From Sipunculus nudus (lineage: Eukaryota; Annelida; Sipuncula; Golfingiida; Sipunculidae): a stretch of 64,000 nucleotides of DNA. The notes below the pieces were generated by a model. That model was not told where the DNA came from. It made no database searches and saw only the letters and a list, made by a program, of their open reading frames with translations. This document shows positions 24,660 through 34,315 of the stretch, piece by piece. The number at the start of each line of letters is the position of its first letter. Positions within the stretch are counted from its first letter, which is position 1. The DNA lies in assembly GCA_026874595.1 (NCBI GenBank), contig CM049316.1, positions 30,239,339-30,303,338 on the forward strand, read 5' to 3'. The translations under genes and the position numbers were made by a program.

Positions 24660-25465
24660 AAATAGGGTTGAACCCGGAACAAATTGCAACAGAAATGAAA
24701 CCATCTGTATTTTACTCAGATATTTCTGGAGAATAACATATCAAAAGTCCAAAAAAAGTCTCATCGGGGAAAAGTCATTTAATATAATGATTTTAACTGG
24801 CTAATTAACTATTAAGTTTTACTTTATCTGCATTTTGCCATATTAAGCTTTGTCTTTGCCCCTACGAGTTACCACTCATTTAAAAGATCTCTTCATTTCC
24901 TATCTAGTAAATCTGACATGGATGTGAATTTACTAATTATAACAATTTTATGTTAATTAATTAGGACAGGGTTCGACAATAACACTTGCCCATTGCCCTT
25001 AGGGGTTGGGAATATCGTGAGAACGACTTGTTTCAGTGTCTGAAAGTTGCCAGCTGGGCCTACGATATAAAAGACCATGCTGTTGAGACAGTTCAGTGTA
25101 CAGGATACATCATATAGAATATATCATATAGAAATATAGGAGATGAGGATGTTTATATCACGAGGAAAATAGGGTTAACGACATCAGGGAATGTTTAGCA
25201 TTTAAATAATGGTCATTACTCTTCACTGCATGTCCATTAAATCTAAATAAGATGTCATTTTTACCAATAATAACAATTTTAAGCATATTGGCAAGGGCGC
25301 CGGTGTCTGAAAGTTTCCCGGTGGGTTTATGATATATCAGACCTTGCCCTTGAGACAGTCCAAGGGAATATCACATACAGAATAAACCATATAGAAACAT
25401 AGGAGCATGTAGGGGATGTATTTTATCACGATATGTATCATGAGGGATATAGGATTATTAACATC
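24660..25465 (+). repeat. Left arm of large inverted repeat (two sub-units)
   Basis: Sequence here matches, as reverse complement, 28905-29600. Shared blocks include ACAGAAATGAAACCA, GGTTCGACAATAACA, CCAAGGGAATATCACATA and TATCATGAGGGA(T/C)ATAGG. The arm holds two related sub-units (about 24960-25190 and 25275-25460), both containing AGTGTCTGAAAGTT-like and TCACGAxATG-like segments. Divergence is moderate, perhaps one base in four or five. The function is unknown. Confidence 0.78.
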
Positions 25466-25620
25466 AAGGAATATTAAGCATTTACATGGTGTTCAATCAT
25501 ACTTCAATGAACTGCAATTTAATATGTGAAAGTTGTAATTCTCCCCTCAGAAAAGCTTTGTCTGTCGTACAAACTTTAGTAATCTGGTCAACGCTTAATT
25601 AAATTTAAGTGATATTAAAA

Positions 25621-26343
25621 GTTTAGTATATTTACGTCATCCTCATGTATCACAAGACGTAATGTTGGACTTTCGTAGAAAAACGTTTTTGAATTGTACT
25701 ACCTTAAATAATCTGGTCAACGCAAATAAAAAATTAATAACTATCGAAACAGGATGGAATACAAAACAGCTGGACAGGACAAAGGAATGACACTACTTAC
25801 ACTTTACATTCTTTCTTCTCTTTACCTTTAAATATTCTTTGTCAGTGTACCTATCTCAGATTAAATGAAATATAAATCAAGGTATCCGATTTGTTATACA
25901 TCTCTTTATTTGTTGTAGCTTATATATTATACTAGCTGATAAACCCGGTATACCGGGCTTTTTACCGGGGTTTGGGAGATATGTTTACTGAGATATTGAA
26001 TATTGGCTCAGTTTTTATTATGAAAGCTTGAAGAAAATACAGATTTTAAGTGGAATACTCTCGGAATACGATATGTACAAATATTTTTACTGTCATATTG
26101 TGGCGCTGTGCTCGTGGCAAAACCATACCCCGGTATGTTTACCTTGAAGACCTGGTCAGCGATGGTTTACATTGCGAACCGGAATGAGACGCAAAGGCAT
26201 ACAGTGTTTCGTTGATATTTGACTGGTTTCTATCGTTGGACGTATAAAGAATAGGTTGATGTGAGGAACACATGAAAGATTAATTATATGTACGTTGCAA
26301 GGAAACTGTTCCTGAAGAAGGAAACAGGAATATGCATACATCA
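25621..26343. other. Spacer with a short CCCGGTATACCGGG hairpin
   Basis: At about 25930-25970 the DNA reads CTAGCTGATAAACCCGGTAT and then completes the perfect 14-bp palindrome CCCGGTATACCGGG. Sequences of this type (AGCTG...AACCCGG, a palindrome, then pyrimidines) are familiar as ends of dispersed repeats in invertebrates. No gene is present. Confidence 0.45.
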
Positions 26344-26545
26344 TAAGAAGCAGAAGCGGACCCAGTGGGACTCCATGCAGTGGGTCCGTATCCCATTTTC
26401 TGCCACCGCAACCTTTTTTCATCGTATTAGACAAATTTTGAGGCCTGAAACCCCCGCCACAACCCCAGCCCTGTTCCTGAAATTTGGACCTTGAATTAGG
26501 TTTTGTCATTAATCCTCCTGGGTTGAACCCTCCATTTCATAAAGC
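26344..26545 (-). mobile_element. hAT-like MITE, diverged copy
   Basis: A decayed relative of 26667-26876. It has the same order of landmarks (AGAAGCGGA(C/T)CCAG, GCAACCTTTTTT, GGCCTG(A/G)A(C/A)CCCC, TTAxTCCTCCTGGGTTG), but the right terminal repeat is not clear. Confidence 0.55.
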
Positions 26546-26666
26546 GAGAACATGTGTTTTTCACTTTTACAGACCACGCACGTGGGTCAAATCCCCCATT
26601 GAAAGCAAGCGTTATTCATATGAACAAAAGTCCTTAGTGTTAGAGGTTAAGTGACCACGATGCACG

Positions 26667-26876
26667 CATTCCCAGAAGCGGATCCAGGGGGGGGGGGGTC
26701 CAGGGGGTCCGGACCCCCCCTTTTTCACCCGAAGCAACCTTTTTTAAGGGGTTTTGGACGTAATTTTGCGGCCTGGACCCCCCCTTTTCCAAACATGATG
26801 CCCTTTTTTTTAGGAATTTCATTAGTCCTCCTGGGTTGGACCCCCCCCCTTTTCCTAAATCCTGGATCCGCCCCTG
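26667..26876 (-). mobile_element. hAT-like MITE, ~210 bp
   Basis: The terminal inverted repeats read CAGAAGCGGATCCAGG on the left and CAGGGGCGGATCCAGG as the reverse complement of the right end. The interior is full of poly-C/poly-G runs and the palindrome GGGGGTCCGGACCCCC. CAGGGGCGG tips are typical of hAT-derived MITEs. I could not find a matching 8-bp target duplication. ORFs of 60-88 codons inside it are incidental. Confidence 0.7.
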
Positions 26877-27394
26877 ATTCCGGTGATTGCCGAAGGCAGT
26901 TCGGCTGTGCTCGGTAAAAAAACGGAAAAATCACTCAAAATTATATGTATATAAAAAATATTTATTTTCATATCGCCTATGTCACTGCAGGGATAATAAC
27001 CTTTAAAATGATGTATGGCACAATATTGTACACAACGCGGTTTTAGAGAACATTGCGAACAAACGTGAACCGAATTCCTTTAATAAGTATTAGATTAATT
27101 TAAAGTCATACATATTCATACACTATTCCATAACTGAATATTTTAAACAATATTAAGAGTTCATTAAATATTTTGAATAGTATCTATCGTGTGGCATACC
27201 GCAATCAGAAACGAAGCAGAAACCTATACATGTCATATTCATATTTTGTAATTACTTCAATAAGCAAATTACAGTAAAATATCTCCACTTCCTTACTAAA
27301 GAAAATCCATTCATGAGGCATTCTAAATACTTTGACCATGAAGTTACTAGTTTGTTAGTTATCCTCGAACAATTACTGGCTACATTCTGTTACT
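26877..27394. other. AT-rich DNA, nothing recognised
   Basis: No ORF or repeat can be supported. If the Ty3/Gypsy fragment at 27395 once extended leftwards, its sequence here is not readable as protein. Confidence 0.5.
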
Positions 27395-27589
27395 CCTAGT
27401 CCAGTACAGACCAACACTAGGCCAGCGCCAACTAGTACAGTGAACACTCAAACTCCAACCAAATCCATTTTGAGGAATATATCAGAATCACAAAATCCTC
27501 AATCCCAGCAAAGCACCAACCGCAAGCCAGCCGTGATCAGTCGAGTTTCCGGTCGAGTCATCAAACCACCTGAGCGTTATGAGAATTGA
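27395..27589 (+). pseudogene. Ty3/Gypsy pol, C-terminal end only
   Basis: An open frame of about 60 codons rich in P, T, N, Q and S ends with VSGRVIKPPERYEN and a TGA at 27587. This matches the way Ty3/Gypsy integrases of the Mag-like lineages close: a low-complexity tail, then a SGR(V/I)xxPPxR box. The catalytic integrase core and everything 5' of it are absent. An LTR-like sequence follows 360 bp downstream, so this is the 3' remnant of one element. Confidence 0.7.
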
Positions 27590-27951
27590 TCACTTTATGA
27601 GTGCATGTACCTATAGTGAATTATATGTACAAATAGATACATAACATGATAGTTTGTTATGCAAAACATAATGTAGTGTTTATAAATGTTTGTAGTGACT
27701 CTAGTGTCATGTGAAAAATGTCCAAGTACATGGTATAATATTTCTAATATCCGTACATGTTTGCTATTTAAATCCATCTGTATGTAGGCCTATGTTTCTG
27801 ATTGTACACACAAGTATTAATGATCATCTGCGATTTGTTAATGCGAAAGTTAAATGTGCAAGTTTTTAGTGTGCTGTAATTAAGCATATAAGTACCAATC
27901 GTTAATTTTAGTCAGTTCACAAAGTTTCCATTTTCTGCATAAAAAGGAGGA

Positions 27952-28119
27952 TGTTGTATCTGCCTCTGTTTATACCAGTCTCTGGTCAGTGTTTAAAAGG
28001 TCACACCAGCTGATCGTCTGGTGCCGCCCCCTGGTGACCATACTTGGTACTACGCCAATGTACATGTGCTCCAATAAACCAGTTATGGACATATCGGTCT
28101 TCTGGCTTCATTTACAACA
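27952..28119 (+). mobile_element. Short 3' LTR (168 bp) of a Ty3/Gypsy element
   Basis: The segment starts TGTTGTA and ends TACAACA, a perfect 7-bp inverted terminal pair with the TG...CA ends of LTRs. It is immediately preceded by a polypurine tract (AAAAAGGAGGA at 27941). An AATAAA polyadenylation signal lies at 28073. Together with the pol end at 27395-27589 this fixes the orientation. No 5' LTR was found in the window. Confidence 0.8.
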
Positions 28120-28904
28120 ACATAAGCCAATATAACAAGATTGATAAAAAATTGTCAGAAATATAAAAAAAAGTACGACGAAAACATAGTCAGGAGATAA
28201 GACAAACAAGATATACCTGCCCATACATTTAAATGGGAACAGGGAATGCGTAACTAATTTGAAATAATGTGTCGCATATCAAATGTTGACATCAGACTGA
28301 TGTACAGTCAGACAGACTGACAGGGTAAATTATTTTCGAGATTTACTCTCCGCATAGAGTCAGGAAATGAATATAATACATGTCAGATTGAATATCTGTT
28401 GTGTTGCCTCAGATATTCCCATAATATTAATTTAGATAAGTCGTTGCAACAGAACAGACGATTAAATAATCAGGCTGGGCTTCATATTTTCAATTTATAA
28501 CTGAATAAATAACACAGTTTTGTAGACTACTTCCTTTTTGCTTTACTAGTCCCCCGGGCAGGTGCTTCTCTTTTTATTAAGTATTTTTTAAGTCAACCAT
28601 TGAACACATTGGTTACTGTATCAAACCCGTATTGCTCTATGATTGTGCTGGTGTCGTCTGTTACAGTGATCTTACATTGGACTTCAGCCAAGTAACAAGC
28701 CTAAATATACTGATACAATTGTGACGTCATAATGGTTACCATAATGACACACAGATGGTCTAAATTCATTAACATGAATTAAGCCAGCTTTTTTATGCAA
28801 CCGAGCAACAATGTTTTACAACGACTGAAGATGATGGCAGTAAACTATTGAAGAAGACCATCATTACGTGGTATTATACAAGATTTAAATGCTCAATATA
28901 TTCA
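28120..28904. other. Intergenic DNA, nothing recognised
   Basis: No ORF above chance and no clear repeat apart from AT-rich sequence leading into the right inverted arm. Confidence 0.5.
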
Positions 28905-29600
28905 CTGATGTCAATAACCCTAAATCCCTCATGATATATATCGTGATAAAATACATCGGGGCAAGTTGTTCTCATGATATTTCAACCCCTTGGGAAAGTG
29001 TACAAGTGTGACTGTCGAGCCCTGACCTGGTCAGTATTCTTAAAATTGTTATTATTGGAAAAAATTTAAATCTTTTTCAGATTCAATAGACAGGCAATCA
29101 AGATGAACGGAACGTCATTTAAATTCTAAAATGTTGAAAACCCTATGTCCCTCATGATGCATATCGTGATATAAAACATACCCTGCTCCTGCATTTCTGT
29201 ATGTTTTATCCTATATGTGATATTCCCTTGGACTGTCCAAGGGGCCTGGTCTGATACAAGTATATCGTTTGCACATGGCACCGGGAAACTTTAAGACACT
29301 GCTGCAAGACATTCTAACGATATTTCCAACCCCTCAGGCAAGTGGGCAGTTGTTATTGTCGAGCCCTGCCCTAACCTATATACATAAAATCATAATTGTT
29401 ACTAAATTTATATCTTAATCAGATTCAATAAATTAAGTATAGAAAATCTCAATACTTAATAAACCAATTAAAATCATCAAATTAAATGACTTTCCCTAAT
29501 GGGACTTTTTGGGACTTTTGATATGCTATTCTCCCGAAGTTTCTATGTAAAATACATACAGTTGGTTTCATTTCTGTTGAATTTTGTTCCGAGATCGGCT
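28905..29600 (-). repeat. Right arm of large inverted repeat
   Basis: Reverse complement of 24660-25465, again with two sub-units. Between the arms lie 3.4 kb with the hAT-like MITEs and the Ty3/Gypsy 3' remnant. Either two copies of one dispersed element sit in opposite orientation, or one fold-back element has been filled by later insertions. Confidence 0.78.
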
Positions 29601-29777
29601 TAAAAACCAAGTAAAATGACAAGACTACAGAGTCACCGATAGCAAACGGTTCTCTTACATATGGAATGTTATACCGATCTGTCACCCCTGTCCTAATGCT
29701 CATAGTTGAAATCATTTTATATATAATCGGTGAACTTATTTTATCTTATTTTTGTTATATGATTTACTTTCTTTCAG

Positions 29778-29925
29778 TATGTTTCAGAATTGTGGAATAC
29801 GACCATAGCTGTCTGACGTCATATCCTAAAGCAGTTTATGATGACGTACCACATCCGGGTAGTAGTCTGTCTATTGGTTGTGTGCTTGCATGTTTCATCT
29901 CCAAAATCAAAATCAAAAGAAGCAG
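29778..29925 (+). other. Possible exon, unassigned
   Basis: An open segment bounded by a good acceptor (CTTTCTTTCAG) and a donor-like GCAG/GTATTT. It would encode about 49 residues with three cysteines, including HSCLTSYP and SIGCVLACF. The spacing faintly recalls a PAN/apple-type half-domain. It would enter in phase 1 and leave in phase 2, like the first half-exon of a CTLD, but no partner second half follows before 31119, where a phase-1 exon begins. It may be a chance ORF. Confidence 0.2.
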
Positions 29926-30062
29926 GTATTTACATACAGCATCTTTTACCACTCAATAGTTACTCACCAAGTCGCACAGTTGCGCTCGAATGCCCAAACT
30001 TTTAGGGGAAGTGAATCATTTTAGGTTAGGCCACGCAAAGAAAAAAAATTGTTTTTACCGAG

Positions 30063-30908
30063 TAGGGTTGGGACGGTTACCGGTATACGGTATTATCACG
30101 ATATCTGACAGCTACGGTTATCATACCGTCAACTTTTCCTAATATCGTGATACCACGATATCAATTTTGTTCACGATTTTGGTTCACAAGCAAGCCCTTG
30201 AGGTTCAAAATAAATTTATTTCAGAGAATCACATTAATTTTCATAAACCACATGTATTTAAATACACGCGTGTTGGTGAAACCGTGTGCTTACAGACTTC
30301 GGGATTAGTCGGAAATGTCTGGAAGTAGCAGGATGAATCAGAGAGGACCTAAACCTGAGAATATCAGGACAAAATAACATTGTAATAAAAGAGCAATAAA
30401 TTCACATATTTATGCTTTTATTGCATAGAACGAAAATGTCAAAATAAAAGTGTCACAACTGAATCGAACATTCCATACGGGTTGCATATTTTGCCATATA
30501 AAATTGGGATGGTATATTTAGCAATGATTGGTATGACACGCTCTCCGAAAATTCGCCGGGATTCTCCGGCTTTTATGTAGCTATAGGAAACTGATGGAAA
30601 GTTCTGTCAAGCGTGATTTGACGATGGGGGCAGGACTTCCCGCGCCTCAAGCTTGCACACCTGCAGGACCTTCATGCAACTTACATCACTTAATGAGTCA
30701 TTCTGTGGTACTGGCACAATAGGTATAAATGATATTAATACTTAACCCCTTGTATAAGGTCAAGACAAAGGCGGTTGTTATAAATATCATTACTGAAGGC
30801 TTATTAATGCCATTATATATAATTAAAAAATATCGCGAAATCACGGTATATCGCGATAAAATTTGAATAATTATCATGATATCAAAAACCCATATCGTCC
30901 CAACACTA
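30063..30908. mobile_element. hAT-type MITE, 846 bp, perfect 8-bp TSD
   Basis: The terminal inverted repeats are TAG(G/T)GTTGGGACG. A perfect 8-bp direct repeat TTACCGAG flanks the element (30055-30062 and 30909-30916), the target-site length of hAT transposases. The interior shows GGTATACGGTATTATCACGA at the left and TCGCGATAAA at the right, so the arms pair further. No transposase frame is inside. The intact duplication points to a fairly recent insertion, just upstream of the first visible lectin exon. Confidence 0.92.
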
Positions 30909-31118
30909 TTACCGAGTCGCTTCTTCTGTTTTGTATGTCTTTTTAACAGGTCCTTTGTAATATTTCTAATTTGTCCTCTTGCCTCGATTCCTAAAAAATA
31001 TTATTTAAAAAAATATAGAAAATAGAGAAATAATGGGACCCTCGGGAAACACAAAAGAAGTAAAAAATCCCGAATACGAAAGCAATTATGTGCATAATGT
31101 TATATACTGTCTTTCCAG

Positions 31119-31308
31119 CGACTGTAGTGACCACTCCCAAAGTTCTTGAAGTCAATGTACCTCACTACTGTATGAAAGCTTTTCCCTTCGTTTACGGTGA
31201 CACAAAATCTTGGCTTTCTGCCCAATCGAAATGCGAGAGCTACAATGGGTCGCTAGCACAGATAAGCACCCCGGATCTACTCCATACAGCCAGGAATCTT
31301 TTTGGCTT
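31119..31308 (+). CDS. C-type lectin-like gene, CTLD1 first-half exon
   Basis: Exon bounded by a pyrimidine-rich acceptor (TGTCTTTCCAG) and a consensus donor GTAAGT at 31309. It enters in phase 1 and leaves in phase 2. After a short Thr/Val-rich lead (TVVTTPKVLEV) the peptide reads YCMKAFPF, W plus AQSKCESYNGSLAQI, then LLHTARNLFGL. This is the N-terminal half of a C-type lectin-like domain: the (S/A)xxxC helix with the first framework cysteine, then the GGxLAxI strand. The neighbouring intron places the second half at 31733. The phase-1 entry means at least one more exon lies upstream, but I could not identify it. The protein would act outside the cell. No signal peptide is visible here. Confidence 0.88.
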
Positions 31309-31732
31309 GTAAGTATTGATACGATACCTTAGTGGTTAGATGGACAGTTTTGAAGTTAAACTCTGTTATACACCGAGTCTATGATTATTTTAATTCTTTC
31401 ATATTATTTTTTGTTATACTACATGTCTTGATTTTTTTTTTATATTTTGAATACAACAATCATGAAAGAATGCTACGGTTTTATTAGGCTAATATTAAAC
31501 TTCACGAGAAAACTAGTATCTAACAACGTTTTCCTCTCTAAATCACATTTTTTCCTATTAAAGAATTATGCAAGACTTTCTATATTTTTTAATTGGTCAA
31601 TTCACTGAGATTTTACGGGCATAATAATTCAATACAGCGTTTATTCTATATTTGAAGAAGTGCTTAACACTCCTGTCAACCAGGATGGTCTGTCTTTCAC
31701 AGAAGCTTAAATCAGATTTCTTTTCTTTGTAG
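31309..31732 (+). other. Intron inside CTLD1 (424 bp)
   Basis: Starts GTAAGT, ends TTTCTTTGTAG, phase 2. No repeat or ORF of note. Confidence 0.85.
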
Positions 31733-31947
31733 CATTACAAACTATTTTATTGGTTTGTCATTTTCACTCACATCGTACCAGTACGAATGGAAATTAGATG
31801 GTTCAGTACTGATCTGGGACAACTGGGCTGACTCACCGGGTCACGGGGGTTGTACTTATGCTAGCATACAGGATGGCCATTCGTGGTACAAGGTGTCTTG
31901 TTATACGGAGAAGAGTGACGTCACGCACTACGTGTGTCATGTGCCAG
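31733..31947 (+). CDS. C-type lectin-like gene, CTLD1 second-half exon
   Basis: Acceptor TCTTTGTAG, donor CAG/GTAAGT at 31948; in phase 2, out phase 1. It completes CTLD1: YFIGLSFS (WIGL-type motif), EWKLDGSVLIWDNW (the WxW/WxNW strand), GGCTYASI (third framework cysteine), WYKVSC (fourth) and THYVCHVPG (last cysteine). All four framework cysteines are therefore present across the two exons. The loop after WDNW has DSPGHGG and lacks EPN or QPD, so classic calcium-dependent mannose or galactose binding is not predicted. A decayed paralogue of this same exon lies at about 42150-42290. Splicing phase is compatible with joining straight to the mucin-like exon at 43935. Confidence 0.92.
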
Positions 31948-32234
31948 GTAAGTCGAAACCTTTCGGTTAGAGGGACGTTTTTCCAGGCTAAATAATTATA
32001 ATTTAAGGCACACATGTTTTGGGCTCTCGGGAAATACTTTTCTTTTGGCATCCTGTGATACAACAAAATCAATTTCTGCATTTTTATTTTGTTAAGGGAA
32101 AACAGGGGTTGTGTATGTCATTTTCACGAAATATTGCAATATGTGGCAGGTTCTTAAACTGGCCATTAGATGTCGCCACCCGTCAAGCCTTACCACAGAA
32201 CCACATGCAGAACTTTCAAGCCCCTTAGTCCGGG

Positions 32235-32345
32235 AGTCAAACCCCCGATTTCGAGTGAAGCGTGCATTCGAGTCGCATAAAATATTTTTGATATTTCATG
32301 ACCTTTGGATCCTCTTTAATATTAGAGAGGGTGTCGCCCTGGCTC
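32235..32345 (+). repeat. Dispersed repeat, inverted copy at 35365-35460
   Basis: Shares GCATAAAATATTTTTG, TTTCATGACCTTTGGAT and GAGGGTGT(C/T)GCCCT with the reverse complement of 35365-35460. The function is unknown. Confidence 0.6.
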
Positions 32346-32369
32346 CTTTGCATAAAACACATTAATATG

Positions 32370-32715
32370 CAAATTAGCCGTCGCCATTATTGGAACATTA
32401 TTTTTGCTCAGATCTCTTTTGGGTCTTTTCTGTCTTAGAGATCAAGGTGTCTACACTGACGTTTTCATGATAAAAAATTATGATGAACCGTTTTAAATTG
32501 CCGTTTAATGAATTTCTTATGATACATATTAGATGTCGCCATTAACGGAATTTTTATTTATGCTCCCATCTATCTTGGACATTGTCCTATCTTAGAGATA
32601 ATATGCAAATTATCGGTTGCCAATTTTGGAAGTTTTTATTTTGCTCATATCGGACTAAGTTCTTGTCCTATCTCAGAGATTAAGGTGTCTACATCAACGA
32701 TTTCATGATAGAGGA
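32370..32715 (+). repeat. Degenerate tandem repeat
   Basis: Two to three units share GTCGCCATTA(T/A), TTTTTATTTxTGCTCxxAT, TCTTAGAGATxAAGGTGTCTACA and ACGxTTTCATGATA. Spacing is about 110-240 bp because of internal deletions. Non-coding. Confidence 0.65.
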
Positions 32716-33082
32716 GTATATTGAATCATGATTTCATCAGATAACGTGATTTTATCACATGACAGTTTATTTCGCTAGCAATTAACATATATTTGAAATT
32801 AGCAGCTTTAGCTTGTTCCTTCTTAAAATCTAAAGAGACTACAATCCAAATTTTTATGGTGACGGATTACGTTGAAAAATTCAAAATTGTAAATTAACAT
32901 TATTTTTACAAATAAAAATGCTGTGTGCGTGGTATTAGTCTGTGTCTTTAACATTCGCACCTATCATTAAAAAGTATTATGTTTACGGTCTCAATAGGCC
33001 GTGATGATAAGTCAATTGGCATGATATCAATGAATAAAATGAAAGTGGTAATGATGAAAGGTTATTATAGATTATCTGGATT

Positions 33083-33084
<2 letters not shown>

Positions 33085-33145
<61 letters not shown>
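33085..33145. repeat. (AT)n microsatellite
   Basis: About 30 AT units inside the long intron. Confidence 0.95.
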
Positions 33146-33148
<3 letters not shown>

Positions 33149-33600
33149 GGTTAGAGCCACATGCCGGTCGGCGCCGGTCTTAAAGATCTTAAAACCAGCT
33201 ACCAGGAATGAAACTTTGGTTATTTATTACCCCAAATAGCATTAAATTTGTACCTCATAAGTGTATTTACAATAATTAACCGAGAGCAAAAATAACATTA
33301 AAAACAGTTAAAGGTAAACAATGTAAAGGTACATCCTACATATTCCGAAACCGAGTTTGTGCACCTATAGTAAATAACATATCACTCAAAGCATGTGTTC
33401 CATTGTTAAAAGACTGTTGTATATAAAAATTCTTGCATAAATTAAGTATCTGAGCTAAATAAAAGTGGACTCGTCACTCGTGTGTGTGTATATAGTATAT
33501 AGTATATATAGTATATATATATACCCGCCGTGACCACCTCCGCTTGCTTCGCATATGTCAATAAATTGAGCCGGCACTCAAATTTTTTCTAGCTATACCC

Positions 33601-33603
<3 letters not shown>

Positions 33604-33672
<69 letters not shown>
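33604..33672. repeat. (AT)n microsatellite, left of hammerhead-like hairpin
   Basis: About 34 AT units. Together with the array at 33864 it brackets the ribozyme-like hairpin. Confidence 0.95.
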
Positions 33673-33676
<4 letters not shown>

Positions 33677-33742
33677 TGTTCACATAGCGTGAATTCAATA
33701 CATCGCGGTGATAATGCTCTATCGTATGGGAGCGTTAATAAA

Positions 33743-33857
33743 TAATTAAAGTACGGTTAGTTTTACTTCATCAGGTACCTGAAGAGTGAGCCGGCTTGAA
33801 TGCTGCTCTCACGAAACAGATCTGTCGCACAAACTGATGAAGTTAAACTAACCGTAC

Positions 33858-33865
<8 letters not shown>
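33743..33865 (+). ncRNA. Hammerhead-ribozyme-like motif at the tip of a 31-bp inverted repeat
   Basis: The core is CTGAAGA at 33779-33785 (fits CUGA-N-GA). Stem II is GTGAG 33786-33790 with CTCAC 33808-33812. GAAA is at 33813-33816. Stem III is ACA 33816-33818 with TGT 33823-33825 around a GATC loop, and C at 33826 is the cleavage-site base. Scission is predicted between 33826 and 33827. Stem I continues with GTAC/GCAC (33775-33778 with 33827-33830, one C-A mismatch), a small internal loop, then 33743-33774 pairing with 33834-33865 in 31 of 32 positions. All invariant core bases of a type-I hammerhead are present. Hammerheads with a very short stem III are known in animal genomes, including Penelope-like elements and small retrozyme-like repeats. 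Whether this one is transcribed or active is unknown. (AT)n arrays flank both sides. Confidence 0.72.

Positions 33866-33914
<49 letters not shown>
33864..33914. repeat. (AT)n microsatellite, right of hammerhead-like hairpin
   Basis: About 25 AT units directly joined to the end of the inverted repeat. Confidence 0.95.
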
Positions 33915-33917
<3 letters not shown>

Positions 33918-34315
33918 TGTATTCAGTGGAGATGTGATCACCTACTGCCCTATGAGGCTGCATGGGGCAAGCCTAGTTTGAACAAAATGAACGGTTTACT
34001 TGCATTACCTTTAACGTTTAAAATCATTTTGTGTGCGAAATGGGTAATTGTAGTTTATCGATTGAAGACCATTATTTATATAGCATATACTGCTCAGACC
34101 TGCCAACGAGTCAGAATTCATATTATTTTCTCTGCTTTAAAAGATGTGTCGCTGCAGAAAAAAAAAAAATTTTAAGGGAAAAGGGAGATTCATTTTTTAT
34201 CTGTAGATGTCTTGCCAGCTGGAGCATGCGCACTTATTCACTTGGTGTGCGCGTGATACAGAAAATAGTGAAGACTAGGCCTTGGAGCGCATAGCAAGAA
34301 TAAAGACACGTTAGG

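Noticed and set aside
26156-26934. Overlapping G/P-rich ORFs around 26.3-26.9 kb
   Set aside because: They coincide with MITE copies containing poly-G and poly-C tracts, which give artificial Gly/Pro-rich frames.
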